A DNA stretch of 64,000 nt from Streptomyces sp. HNM0574. Lineage in GTDB: Bacteria; Actinomycetota; Actinomycetes; Streptomycetales; Streptomycetaceae. Positions 33,778 to 41,653 of the stretch are shown piece by piece (position 1 is the first letter of the stretch; each line of letters begins with the position of its first letter). The stretch covers positions 23,709 to 87,708 of the forward strand of contig NZ_JAASAH010000022.1 in the NCBI RefSeq assembly GCF_012726235.1, read 5' to 3'. The notes under the pieces were generated by a model that ran no database searches, had not been told where the DNA came from, and saw nothing but the letters and a program-made list of their open reading frames with translations. The position numbers were made by a program, and so were the translations under genes.

Positions 33778-34704
33778 ATGTCACCCCGGCTCGACCACGG
33801 GATACCGGGTACCACTGACCCGGCCGCTGAAGAGGGCTTCGTGCCCGAGCAGGCCCAGGACCCCGAACCCACGAGCCCGGACCAGGTCGAAGAGCTCTTC
33901 GACCAGCTCCAGCTCCCCGAGATCCCGTACGACGAAGTGGCGCCGCTGGACGCGCGCGCCATGTCCAAGACCCTCTTCGAGCGGCTGGAAAGCCTCGAGG
34001 AAGGCACCCACGAGTACGCGTACGTACGGAACACCCTCGTCGAACTGAACCTGGCCCTGGTCAAGTTCGCCGCCTCCCGGTTCCGCTCCCGCAGCGAGCC
34101 GATGGAGGACATCGTCCAGGTGGGAACGATCGGCCTGATCAAGGCGATCGACCGCTTCGAGCTCAGCCGGGGCGTCGAGTTCCCCACCTTCGCGATGCCG
34201 ACCATCGTGGGCGAGATCAAGCGCTTCTTCCGCGACACCTCCTGGTCCGTGCGCGTCCCGCGCCGCCTCCAGGAACTGCGCCTGGACCTCGCCAAGGCCG
34301 GCGACGAACTGGCCCAGCGCCTCGACCGCGCCCCGACCGTCGCCGAGCTCGCCGAGCGGCTGAACCTCACCACCGAAGAGGTCGTCGAGGGCATGGCCGC
34401 GAGCAACGCCTACACGGCCAGCTCGCTGGACGCCCAGCCCGAGGAGGACGACACCGAGGGCGCGCTCGCGGACCGCATCGGCTACGAGGACCACGGTCTG
34501 GAGGGCATCGAGTACGTAGAGTCCCTCAAGCCGCTGATCGCCGAACTCCCGCCGCGCGACCGCAAGATCCTCTCGCTGCGCTTCGTGGCGGGCATGACGC
34601 AGAGCGAGATCGGCGAGGAGCTGGGCATCTCCCAGATGCACGTCTCCCGGCTGCTCTCGCGCACCCTCGGCAAGCTCCGCAAGGGGCTGACGCTGGAGGA
34701 GTGA
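33778..34704 (+). CDS. RNA polymerase sigma factor, SigB/SigF/SigG family
   Basis: 308-residue group 3 sigma factor. Region 2 is visible as LVKFAASRFRSRSEPMEDIV and GVEFPTFAMPTIVGEIKRFF, and region 3 as RVPRRLQELRLDL. Region 4 ends with a helix-turn-helix, MTQSEIGEELGISQMHVSRL. An acidic N-terminal extension of about 50 residues precedes region 2. The ATG at 33778 has GGAGG five bases upstream. Control is expected through the adjacent STAS/ATPase partner switch, for stress or developmental genes. The specific member (SigI is likely from synteny) is not proven. Confidence 0.93.
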   Translation: MSPRLDHGIPGTTDPAAEEGFVPEQAQDPEPTSPDQVEELFDQLQLPEIPYDEVAPLDARAMSKTLFERLESLEEGTHEYAYVRNTLVELNLALVKFAASRFRSRSEPMEDIVQVGTIGLIKAIDRFELSRGVEFPTFAMPTIVGEIKRFFRDTSWSVRVPRRLQELRLDLAKAGDELAQRLDRAPTVAELAERLNLTTEEVVEGMAASNAYTASSLDAQPEEDDTEGALADRIGYEDHGLEGIEYVESLKPLIAELPPRDRKILSLRFVAGMTQSEIGEELGISQMHVSRLLSRTLGKLRKGLTLEE

Positions 34705-34769
34705 GGGCACCCGCCCTCACCACGCACGTCCGCGCGTGACACCGCCGAACCGTCGGGTCACGTGCGCAG

Positions 34770-34807
34770 GTGGGCCGTCCCGGTACGCAAGCACCGGGGC
34801 GGCCCAC
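34770..34807 (+). terminator. Intrinsic terminator after the sigma gene
   Basis: Stem GTGGGCCGTCCCGGT / ACCGGGGCGGCCCAC followed by TGCGTTTT. Confidence 0.8.
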
Positions 34808-34810
34808 TGC

Positions 34811-35196
34811 GTTTTCCCGAGTGAGCCGGCGGAGGCACCGAAAAGGCTTTGCACTTGCTTTGCATACGCATGGCACGCGCATTGCACACGCCCTCGACGC
34901 TCCTCCGCGCACCCGCGAACGCGCTCCCCGTGAGCGCCCGCAGGCCCGCCCCACTCCCTGTGCACGCTTCCATCACTTCCCGGCCGCGAAGGCCTCACGC
35001 ACCCCTGCGCGGATGGGATTTGTCACTGTGCCTGAGCAAACTGGCTGCAAGGTGCACGTGAGAGCATGACCGGGTTCTGACCGCTGATATCCCGACGAAC
35101 GGCAGGACTCGGCCCCTGTCTCGCTTTCGGTGATCCCGAATCCCTGTCTCGGGCTGGTCCCACGTCCAGTCACGGAGGCGAAGGGAGTTCGGAATC
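34811..35196 (+). other. Gene-free leader region of the permease with TTGCA-type repeats
   Basis: Contains TTTGCACTTGC, TTTGCATACGCATGGCACGC and ATTGCACACG in quick succession (34856-34890), i.e. three phased TTGCA words. The segment 34858-34880 matches, inverted, the motif at 33643-33666. The remainder up to the permease start holds no supportable gene. Confidence 0.45.
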
Positions 35197-36918
35197 TTGC
35201 CCAGCAAGAACGATTCGCAGCAAGGTAGTTACCGTCGGTCTCTGGGCACCGTGGCACTCACCGCCACCGGCCTCGGATCCATCATCGGTTCCGGCTGGCT
35301 CTTCGGAGCCGAACGCGCCGCAGCCATCGCAGGCCCGGCCGCCATCCTGGCCTGGGTCATCGGCGCCGTCGTGGCGCTGACCATCGCGCTCACGTACACC
35401 GAACTCGGCGCGATGTTCCCCAAGGCGGGCGGCATGGTCCGCTACGGCCAGTACTCGCACGGTTCGCTCGCCGGCTACCTCGCCGCCTGGGCCAACTGGA
35501 TCGCGATCGTCTCCGTCATACCCGGGGAGGCCACGGCCTCCGTCCAGTACATGAGCTCCTGGTCCTTCGACTGGGCACAGGGACTGTTCGACGGGAAGGA
35601 GCTGACCGGCAGCGGCGTCGCGCTCGCAAGCGTGCTGCTCGTCTTCTACTTCTTCCTCAACTGGTTCGCGATCACCCTGTTCGCCAAGACGAACACCGCG
35701 ATCACCGTCTTCAAGGTCGTCGTACCGATCCTGACGGCGGGCGCGCTCATCGCCGCGCACTTCGACACCAGCAACATCAAGGACAACGGCGGCTTCGCGC
35801 CCAACGGTTGGAGCGCCGTCTTCACCGCCGTCGCCGTCTCCGGCATCGTCTGGGCGTACAACGGCTTCCAGTCGCCGATCAACATGGCCGCCGAGGCGCG
35901 TACGCCGGGCCGCTCGCTGCCGAAGGCCGTCATCGGCTCCATCGTCATCGCGCTGCTGATCTACCTGGCCCTCCAGGTCGCCTTCCTCGGCGCCGTCCCG
36001 GCCGCCGACCTGAACGACGCAGGCGGCTGGGCGGGCCTCGCCTACGACTCGCCGCTCGCCGACCTGTCCCTCGCCTGGGGCCTCAACTGGCTGGCGCTGC
36101 TGCTGTACGCGGACGCGTTCATCTCGCCCTCCGGCACCGGCATGATCTACGCCGCGACGACCTCGCGGATGATCCACGGCGTGCAGGAGAACGGGCACCT
36201 GCCCGGCATCTTCGGCCGCGTCGACAAGAAGACCGGCATCCCGCGCCCGGCGCTGGTGCTCAACCTCGTCATCGCGTTCCTCTTCCTCGCGGTCTTCCGC
36301 GGCTGGGGCTCGCTCGCCGAGATCGTGTCCGTCGCGACCGTCATCTCGTACATCACCGGTCCCGTCGCCGTGATGTCCCTGCGGCGCCTGTCGCCCGGGC
36401 TCGGCCGTCCGGTGCGGCTGCGGGCGATGCCGGTCATCGCGCCGCTGGCGATGGTCTTCGGCTCGCTGGTCCTCTACTGGGGCCGCTGGCCGCTCACCGG
36501 CAAGGTCATCCTGATCATGGCCGTGGGCCTGCCGATCTGGGCCTGGTACGAGCTGCGCAAGCCCTGGGCCGAGCTCAAGCCGCACCTCAAGGCCGGCGCG
36601 TGGGTCGTGACCTACCTGCTGGTGATGGCCGCCACCTCCTGGGCCGGCGGCACCGAGTTCGGCGGCCAGGGCTACCTGGCCCCCGGCTGGGACCTCGCCG
36701 TCGTCGCCGCCCTGGGCCTGCTGTTCTACTTCTGGGGCGTCCGCAGCGCCTGGCGCAACCCGTCCCTGGAACGCATCGAACAGGAAATGGCCGCCGAGGC
36801 CGAGTCCGACGAGGGCCCCTCCGACAACGGCCCGAACGGCGGGGGCGGCACCCCCGACGACGACGGCCCGGACCCCGCCCCGGCCGGCGACGCCACCCGC
36901 GAGCCGGCCAAGGTCTGA
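35197..36918 (+). CDS. APC-family amino acid permease
   Basis: 573-residue inner-membrane transporter. Helix 1 carries ALTATGLGSIIGSGWLFGAE, the unwound GSGxxxG substrate loop of the APC fold. Around 12-14 helices follow, ending LAVVAALGLLFYFWGV. The C-terminal 50 residues are acidic and Gly/Pro/Asp-rich, probably disordered. Closest in feel to aspartate:proton symporter (YveA-like) proteins, but substrate assignment would be guesswork. The start is a TTG (35197) with GAAGGGAG upstream. Single-gene unit with a terminator directly after it. Confidence 0.85.
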   Translation: MPSKNDSQQGSYRRSLGTVALTATGLGSIIGSGWLFGAERAAAIAGPAAILAWVIGAVVALTIALTYTELGAMFPKAGGMVRYGQYSHGSLAGYLAAWANWIAIVSVIPGEATASVQYMSSWSFDWAQGLFDGKELTGSGVALASVLLVFYFFLNWFAITLFAKTNTAITVFKVVVPILTAGALIAAHFDTSNIKDNGGFAPNGWSAVFTAVAVSGIVWAYNGFQSPINMAAEARTPGRSLPKAVIGSIVIALLIYLALQVAFLGAVPAADLNDAGGWAGLAYDSPLADLSLAWGLNWLALLLYADAFISPSGTGMIYAATTSRMIHGVQENGHLPGIFGRVDKKTGIPRPALVLNLVIAFLFLAVFRGWGSLAEIVSVATVISYITGPVAVMSLRRLSPGLGRPVRLRAMPVIAPLAMVFGSLVLYWGRWPLTGKVILIMAVGLPIWAWYELRKPWAELKPHLKAGAWVVTYLLVMAATSWAGGTEFGGQGYLAPGWDLAVVAALGLLFYFWGVRSAWRNPSLERIEQEMAAEAESDEGPSDNGPNGGGGTPDDDGPDPAPAGDATREPAKV

Positions 36919-36941
36919 CCCCCGGCTCCGACGTCACCGAA

Positions 36942-36978
36942 AAGGCGCCGCCCCGCAACTCGTGCGGGGCGGCGCCTT
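36942..36978. terminator. Bidirectional terminator
   Basis: AAGGCGCCGCCCCGCA / TGCGGGGCGGCGCCTT stem between converging permease and methyltransferase genes. Confidence 0.9.
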
Positions 36979-36991
36979 CGTCGTACGCGGC

Positions 36992-38086
36992 TCACTCCGC
37001 GAGGCGGACGGGATTCCCCGGCTCGTCGAGCCACAGCTCCGGCTCGGCACCGTCACCGGTGAAGGTGAGGCCGAACCGGTCCCGCGCGGGAGTGCCCAAG
37101 GCGAGCCACCGCGCGTGGGCGTCCCCGACCTCGTCCCACAGCCTGCGGTCCCCGTGCTGCTCGGTCTCGAACTCCTCGCGGCCCGGGACGTATTCGACCG
37201 TCGCCCAGGAACGGGCATCGTCGGACAGCAGCCAGTACGTGGCCTCCCCCGAGCCGTCCTCCGCCTCGTACAGCACCGGGCGGGCGAAGGGAACGAAACG
37301 GGAGAGGAACCAGCGTGCGTCCGGCTCCTCCAGCGTGCGCGGATCGATGTCCGTCCCGGCGATCTCGCCGGGCTGCCCGTCGTAGACCTCGCGGATCAAC
37401 GGGCGGGACGGGCGGTGCGCCTCCGCCCACATGAACGCCGGACTCCCGGAGAACCGTCCGGTGCCTCCCCTCCCCCGCTTGGTGAGCGTCAGCAGGCTGT
37501 AGGAGTGGAAACTGTTGCCGTACGGGGTGACGAGCCTGCCGCCGTCGGCGAGTTGCTCCAGCAGGGCCGCCGGGACACCGCCGAGCGTGCAGGTGGCCAC
37601 GATGCCGTCGTACGGGGCCCGTTCGGGGTGCCCCAGCAGTCCGTCGCCCGGCACGAGGAGCGGCCGCATGCCGCAGCCGTGCAGACTCCCGCGTGCCACG
37701 TCGAGCACCTCGGACGCGCTCTCGACGCTCACCACCCGCGCCTCGCCCAGCCGGTGCGTCAGCAACGCGGCGTTGTACCCCGTACCGGTCCCGATCTCCA
37801 GTACGCGATCCCCCTCCCGCACGCCGAGCAGCGCGAGCATCTCCAGCATCAGGGACGGCATGGACGAGCTGGAGACCGGAACGCCGTGCGCATCGGTCCG
37901 GGTCACGATCGCCGTGTCGTCGTAGACCGCCCGCGCCCACTCCTCCGGGTCACGGGCGCGGTCCAGGCTCTCCGTCCGGTCCGGCACGAACCGGCCCCGG
38001 TCGACCCCGGCCACCGCATCCGCCCAGCCCGGCGGCACGGCACCCCTGCCCCTCAGCGCCCTGACGAGGTCTTCGTGCCCGGTCAC
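36992..38086 (-). CDS. Protein-L-isoaspartate O-methyltransferase-like RiPP enzyme
   Basis: 364 residues. The SAM fold shows motif I DRVLEIGTGTGYNAALLTHR, VVSVESASEVLDVAR, and PYDGIVATCTLGGVPAALLE. The PIMT loop that selects isoaspartate is replaced by GVPVSSSSMPSLMLEMLAL. It exceeds housekeeping PIMT (about 210 residues) through a C-terminal extension of some 150 residues, as in PIMT homologues of peptide gene clusters. The GTG at 38086 lies four bases past the stop of a 31-residue peptide gene. In the imiditide family such lone enzymes methylate an Asp side chain, which closes to aspartimide. Assignment to that family is inference. Confidence 0.82.
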   Translation of the reverse strand: MTGHEDLVRALRGRGAVPPGWADAVAGVDRGRFVPDRTESLDRARDPEEWARAVYDDTAIVTRTDAHGVPVSSSSMPSLMLEMLALLGVREGDRVLEIGTGTGYNAALLTHRLGEARVVSVESASEVLDVARGSLHGCGMRPLLVPGDGLLGHPERAPYDGIVATCTLGGVPAALLEQLADGGRLVTPYGNSFHSYSLLTLTKRGRGGTGRFSGSPAFMWAEAHRPSRPLIREVYDGQPGEIAGTDIDPRTLEEPDARWFLSRFVPFARPVLYEAEDGSGEATYWLLSDDARSWATVEYVPGREEFETEQHGDRRLWDEVGDAHARWLALGTPARDRFGLTFTGDGAEPELWLDEPGNPVRLAE

Positions 38087-38090
38087 CGCG

Positions 38091-38186
38091 CTACTTCCGC
38101 TCGGGCGGCCACTTGCCGTCCGACTCCCGGGGCGACTGCTTCTTGTCGCCCTCCTCGCCGCCCTTTCCGTCGCCATGCTTGCCCAT
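38091..38186 (-). CDS. 31-residue charged peptide, candidate imiditide-type precursor
   Basis: A 31-codon frame beginning MGKHGDGKGGEEGDKK and ending SDGKWPPERK. It is very rich in Lys, Glu, Asp and Gly, without hydrophobic or secretion segments. It is real by context: GGAGGAG seven bases before the ATG, and a stop four bases before the methyltransferase start, i.e. translational coupling. Candidate Asp residues are those followed by Gly (D6-G7 and D23-G24), the sequence most prone to cyclise to aspartimide. It is divergent from an XRE regulator 260 bases away. It could instead be a small unrelated basic/acidic protein; no homologue could be searched. Confidence 0.68.
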   Translation of the reverse strand: MGKHGDGKGGEEGDKKQSPRESDGKWPPERK

Positions 38187-38449
38187 CAGCGGGCTCCTCC
38201 TTCGCCTTGTCCGTCTTCCCGGTCTTCCCGTGGATTCGTCGCGTACGCCACCCTCACGGAGGGCCGTGTGCACCAGGGTTTCCGGGACGCGGTGTTGAGC
38301 GGTCGGCGCTCTCGTAGGCGTGCGGAGCCGCCTGCTGAATTCCACGCTCTCTTCGCCCAACTCCCGGCCGTTGGAGGAGAGGTCCAGGAATTTCACGGGT
38401 CAGGGCTTTCGCTTTCCCAGGGAACGTACGCTGGCAAGGAGGTGATTTT

Positions 38450-39685
38450 ATGTCGTCGCTTGCCGAGAACGTCCGGAATCATCGCCGCCGCATGGGCTGG
38501 AGCCAGGAGCAACTTGCCGAAGAGGCCGACCTGTCCGTGGGCGTCGTACGCAAGGTCGAGCAGGGCGGGGACGCCAGGGTCGAGACCCTTCACACACTCG
38601 CGCGGGCCCTCGGCACCACGACCTCCAGTCTCTTCGCAACGGAAGTCCCCGACCCGGTCCGTGCAGCCGAAGGAGACGGCCCCAGGCTCGCGGAGCTGAG
38701 ACGAGCGCTCATGCCGCCCGTCGGTCTGTCCGAAGTGCTGGTGGAGCCACCTCAGCCCGTCGATCCGGCCGCGATTCAGCGCGACATCGACGACGCGCAC
38801 AGCCTGTACCACGCAGACCGCTACGACTCCGTCGCAAAGAAGCTCCCCGGCATCCTGAGCGCCTCCGAGGCCGCGGTCGTGACCGCCGAGGATGAAGATG
38901 CTCGACAGCAGGCCGCTGCCGTGCGCGCAGGGGCCTTCCTGCTCGCAGGTAAGTTCCTGACGCAGGTCAGGCGGTACGACATGGCCTACCACGCGCTCTC
39001 CCAGGGCATCAGGGAAGCCAGGGAGGTGGGGAAGACCGGCATGGCCGCCACGGGTGTCGTGGGCCTTGCATGGCTACTCCTGAGGCAGGACCGCTTCGAC
39101 GAAGCGGAACGTCTGGCCACCACGACGGCCTCGGAGGTCGAGCCGCGCATCTCCAGCGCCACGCAAGGTGAGTTGGCCGTGTGGGGTGAGCTTCTTCAGC
39201 GTGCCGCCTCCGCGGCCGTGCGGAACAACCGGCCGGACGTCGCGAGGGAGGCCCGACGCATGACGGCGACGGCCGCCAGCGCCCTGGACTCCGAGCACGT
39301 GAACTTCCCCGAGCACTGGACCACGTTCGGGCCGGTGACGGCCGAGACGAAGGTCATCGAAGACCTCGCGCTGATCGGGGATTCTCGTGGTGTGCTCCGC
39401 CGAGCCGATGAAGGGCCGGTCGGAGCAAAGGCGTTGAAGCGTTTCGGCCGGACGAGCGCGAACAACTGGGACCGGCACCGGCTGGATGTCGCCCAGGCTC
39501 ACGCCCGACTGGGGTCGCACCAGGATGCGATGGATGAGCTCAACTCCATCCGCCGGACCTCGCCGGAGTGGCTGAAGCACCAGATGATGGCGCGCTACGT
39601 CATGGAGGACATCCTGACGAAGCGCAAGCGGACGCTGACCACAGGCATGCGGGACATGGCCTCTCACCTGGGCGTCACCGGGTAA
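38450..39685 (+). CDS. XRE-family regulator with TPR-like C-terminus
   Basis: 411 residues. Residues 1-65 are a helix-turn-helix domain (NHRRRMGWSQEQLAEEADLS, then VGVVRKVEQGG). The remaining 330 residues are alpha-helical repeats of TPR character (for example YDMAYHALSQGIREAREVGK). Such regulators often stand beside small-peptide clusters and sense a peptide or small ligand. A near-perfect ribosome site AAGGAGGTGA precedes the ATG at 38450. It lies between two RiPP modules, divergent from one and in line with the other. An 11-bp inverted repeat starts 11 bases past its stop and may be its operator. Base composition is lower in GC than core genes. Confidence 0.85.
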   Translation: MSSLAENVRNHRRRMGWSQEQLAEEADLSVGVVRKVEQGGDARVETLHTLARALGTTTSSLFATEVPDPVRAAEGDGPRLAELRRALMPPVGLSEVLVEPPQPVDPAAIQRDIDDAHSLYHADRYDSVAKKLPGILSASEAAVVTAEDEDARQQAAAVRAGAFLLAGKFLTQVRRYDMAYHALSQGIREAREVGKTGMAATGVVGLAWLLLRQDRFDEAERLATTTASEVEPRISSATQGELAVWGELLQRAASAAVRNNRPDVAREARRMTATAASALDSEHVNFPEHWTTFGPVTAETKVIEDLALIGDSRGVLRRADEGPVGAKALKRFGRTSANNWDRHRLDVAQAHARLGSHQDAMDELNSIRRTSPEWLKHQMMARYVMEDILTKRKRTLTTGMRDMASHLGVTG

Positions 39686-39695
39686 CTACAACGCA

Positions 39696-39735
39696 ACGTG
39701 GCACTTCGTGACGTACAGCCAGGTAAGTGCCACGT
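39696..39735. promoter_or_regulatory. Inverted repeat, candidate operator of the small-gene operon
   Basis: Perfect 11-bp arms ACGTGGCACTT (39696-39706) and AAGTGCCACGT (39725-39735), 18 bases apart. The arm centres are 29 bases apart, near three helical turns, suiting two dimers on one DNA face. No T run follows, so a terminator is less likely. It sits between the XRE gene and the first tiny gene. Confidence 0.6.
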
Positions 39736-39779
39736 CGCGTGTCTGGGTCATGCCTCTGCGTGCTCGTAGGTTCGTGGTC

Positions 39780-40028
39780 ATGGCAACCACCGACAGAAGG
39801 CCGGGCGCCACGGAAGTGCCCAACGGCACGCTGGCGAAAGACCCCGAGCACGACGGCAAGGTCGGCGTGGTGATGGGCAGCGAAGGCCCGTACCTCCAGC
39901 TCCGGCCGCTCAACGGCGGCCGGGAGTGGGACGCCAGGCCCGAGAAGATCGAGCGCCTGACCGCCCGAGAGGAGATCAGCGCTCTCTTGGCGGTGCAGAA
40001 CGAGCGGTCAACGAAGAGGCGCCTGTGA
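39780..40028 (+). CDS. Small conserved-type protein, function unknown
   Basis: 82 residues starting MATTDRRPGATEVPNGTL. It has a compact beta-rich middle (GKVGVVMGSEGPYLQLRPLN) and an amphipathic C-terminal helix. Soluble, with no export signal. The ATG at 39780 is preferred because upstream in-frame codons lie in the inverted-repeat region. Its stop overlaps the next GTG by four bases. Proteins of this look accompany XRE regulators in streptomycetes, by my recollection; no function is offered. Confidence 0.7.
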   Translation: MATTDRRPGATEVPNGTLAKDPEHDGKVGVVMGSEGPYLQLRPLNGGREWDARPEKIERLTAREEISALLAVQNERSTKRRL

Positions 40029-40150
40029 GCGGACGCCGAGCGGTCCTCGTTCACAAGGAGTGGGCGCTCGAAAACTCCGGCCGCAACCCCCTGCATCTCA
40101 CGTACCGGGAGATCGTCACGCGCCCCTGGCGCACCTGGATGCGGCCGTGA
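40025..40150 (+). CDS. 41-residue small protein, function unknown
   Basis: Begins with a GTG in the GTGA overlap with the preceding stop and ends in another GTGA overlap. The sequence runs SGRRAVLVHKEWALENSGRN then LHLTYREIVTRPWRTWMRP, with several Trp and Arg. Too short for domain assignment. Support comes from the double overlap and codon-like composition rather than from homology. Confidence 0.55.
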   Translation: MSGRRAVLVHKEWALENSGRNPLHLTYREIVTRPWRTWMRP

Positions 40151-40248
40151 TCCGGCGACTCGTCGGCCGGTACGCGGGGGTCCTGTTCATCATCGTCATC
40201 GCCGCCTCGTGCGGCCTGGTGGTCGGCGCATCGCTCGCCACGTATTGA
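40147..40248 (+). CDS. 33-residue single-pass membrane peptide
   Basis: Starts at the GTG overlapping the preceding stop. A basic lead (IRRLVGRYAG) is followed by one hydrophobic helix (VLFIIVIAASCGLVVGASLA) ending TY. The shape is that of a small membrane protein with its N-terminus inside. It could anchor or protect, or assist export of the peptide product; this is inference from position only. Confidence 0.55.
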   Translation: MIRRLVGRYAGVLFIIVIAASCGLVVGASLATY

Positions 40249-40269
40249 GCCGGGTCGCCCTGAGCGAAG

Positions 40270-40286
40270 GCCCGCGTTCCGCGGGC
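40270..40286 (+). promoter_or_regulatory. Hairpin between tiny genes and RiPP precursor
   Basis: Perfect stem GCCCGCG-TTC-CGCGGGC, 21 bases after the membrane peptide stop and about 140 bases before the precursor start. It could be an attenuator or mRNA-processing site that sets precursor dosage. Confidence 0.4.
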
Positions 40287-40427
40287 GTGGCTCCCCCGTC
40301 TCCGTTCAGGGCGGCCCCATCAACTCCCGCCCCATCGCACGTGGGCAGAGCCCCGCGGCCGGGACGGGCGCAAGTGAAGGTGGCGCGGGGAAAGCCCTCG
40401 CGTCAGCAGGCGCATGAAGGAGAAACC

Positions 40428-40691
40428 GTGACCCGGAACTCCACCACCGCATCCCTGACCCCGTGGGGCATGAACCGCATGGCGCCCCTCCGCAATGGCG
40501 AACCCTCCCCCTGGCGGTACGAGGGGATCGACTCCGAAACCCAGACGGGCCGTTGGGTGGGCGCTGACGGCGTCATGACGCCCGCCGAACTCGGAAAGCA
40601 CGGCACGTCCGTGAACACCTACCCGCCCACGCAGGTCAGCAAGGACGGACAGCAGGACGGCGACAGCGGCCACGACGCGTCGCAGGACTGA
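40428..40691 (+). CDS. ATP-grasp-modified RiPP precursor peptide
   Basis: 87 residues. The leader has the family-type block SLTPWGMNRMAPLRNGEPSP (PWGxxRM motif near residue 12), typical of putative ATP-grasp target peptides (TIGR04186). The C-terminal third is hydrophilic: GTSVNTYPPTQVSKDG then QQDGDSGHDASQD. Thr/Ser 60, 61, 64, 68 and 71 are candidate hydroxyl donors. Asp 73, 77, 79, 83 and 87 are candidate carboxyl partners for ester cross-links. D73-G74 and D77-G78 are natural aspartimide sites. GTG 40428 follows AAGGAG. The ATP-grasp gene begins 11 bases downstream. Confidence 0.82.
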   Translation: MTRNSTTASLTPWGMNRMAPLRNGEPSPWRYEGIDSETQTGRWVGADGVMTPAELGKHGTSVNTYPPTQVSKDGQQDGDSGHDASQD

Positions 40692-40702
40692 GGGGGTAAC
40701 TG

Positions 40703-41653
40703 ATGGACGGGCGCCCGGTGTTGGTCGCGACCGAATACGAAGACGCCACTGCCGATCTCGTGATCGCTGAGCTGAACCGGCGCGGGGTGCCCGTCCTGCG
40801 GTTCGACCCGGGCCGGGATTTCCCGGACCGGGTCGGCCTGTCGGCCTGCACCGGTCCGCGCGGGTGGCAGGGGAAGCTGTCCGTGGGCGAGCGGGCGGCA
40901 GCCCTCGCCGAGGCGAGGGCGCTGTACCACCGACGCCCCAGCCCGTACACGCACCCCCGGGAGGGCGAGCAGGCGGCACGCTTCGCCGCTCAGGAGAACC
41001 GCCGCGGCCTCGGAGGCGTGCTGGGTGCACTTCCGGACTGCCTCTACCTGAGTCACCCTCAAGCCATCGCGAGGGGCGAGTACAAGCCGGCCCAGCTCGC
41101 CGAGGCGGTACGCGTCGGGCTCCACGTTCCGCGCACGCTCATCACCAACGAACCGGCCGAGGCACAGGCGTTCACGGCCGAACAGCCCACCCTCTACAAG
41201 CCGCTGCACGCCGGACCCTACGACGTGGGTGGTGAACCGGCAGGCATCTGGGCGGCCCCCGTGAAGCCGCATGAGATCGACGACTCCCTGCGCCGATGCG
41301 CCCACCTCTTCCAGGCCCAGGTCGAGAAGACCTCCGACATCCGTGCCGTGGCCGTCGGCGAAGAGGTCTTCTGCGCGCGCATCAGCGCACCGCCCGGCGT
41401 CGTGGACTGGCGAGCCGAGTACACGAGCCTCGAATACGAGTCCGTGGGCTGTCCCGCGGAGTTACGCCGCGCTCTCCTGCGCTTCCTCGACGCTTTCGGC
41501 CTGAACTACGGGGCCTTCGACTTCGCCGTCGCCCCGGACGGCTCGTGGTGGTTCCTGGAGTGCAACCCGAACGGGCAGTGGGCGTGGCTCGAAGCCGCCG
41601 CCGATCTTCCCCTCACCCGCGCCATCGCCGACCTACTGGAGAAAGGGAAGTGA
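40703..41653 (+). CDS. ATP-grasp peptide maturase (graspetide ligase type)
   Basis: 316-residue ATP-grasp ligase that in this family activates Asp/Glu side chains of the precursor and joins them to Ser/Thr or Lys. The start PVLVATEYEDATADLVIAEL is the pre-ATP-grasp domain. The ATP-grasp part has PTLYKPLHAGPYDV, AHLFQAQVEKTSDIRAVAVG, and the Mg-binding end LNYGAFDFAVAPDGSWWFLE with CNPNGQW. These match the maturase group TIGR04187 as I remember it. ATG 40703 follows GAGGGGG. Its stop overlaps the methyltransferase start by four bases. Confidence 0.87.
   Translation: MDGRPVLVATEYEDATADLVIAELNRRGVPVLRFDPGRDFPDRVGLSACTGPRGWQGKLSVGERAAALAEARALYHRRPSPYTHPREGEQAARFAAQENRRGLGGVLGALPDCLYLSHPQAIARGEYKPAQLAEAVRVGLHVPRTLITNEPAEAQAFTAEQPTLYKPLHAGPYDVGGEPAGIWAAPVKPHEIDDSLRRCAHLFQAQVEKTSDIRAVAVGEEVFCARISAPPGVVDWRAEYTSLEYESVGCPAELRRALLRFLDAFGLNYGAFDFAVAPDGSWWFLECNPNGQWAWLEAAADLPLTRAIADLLEKGK

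Noticed and set aside
34736..35069. Small frames between the sigma and permease genes
   Set aside because: They cross the terminator and TTGCA repeats, lack ribosome sites and are His/Ala/Arg-rich.
36992..38086. FxLD-type lanthipeptide methyltransferase system
   Set aside because: The adjacent peptide has no FxLD motif, and no lanthionine synthetase or dehydratase is present.
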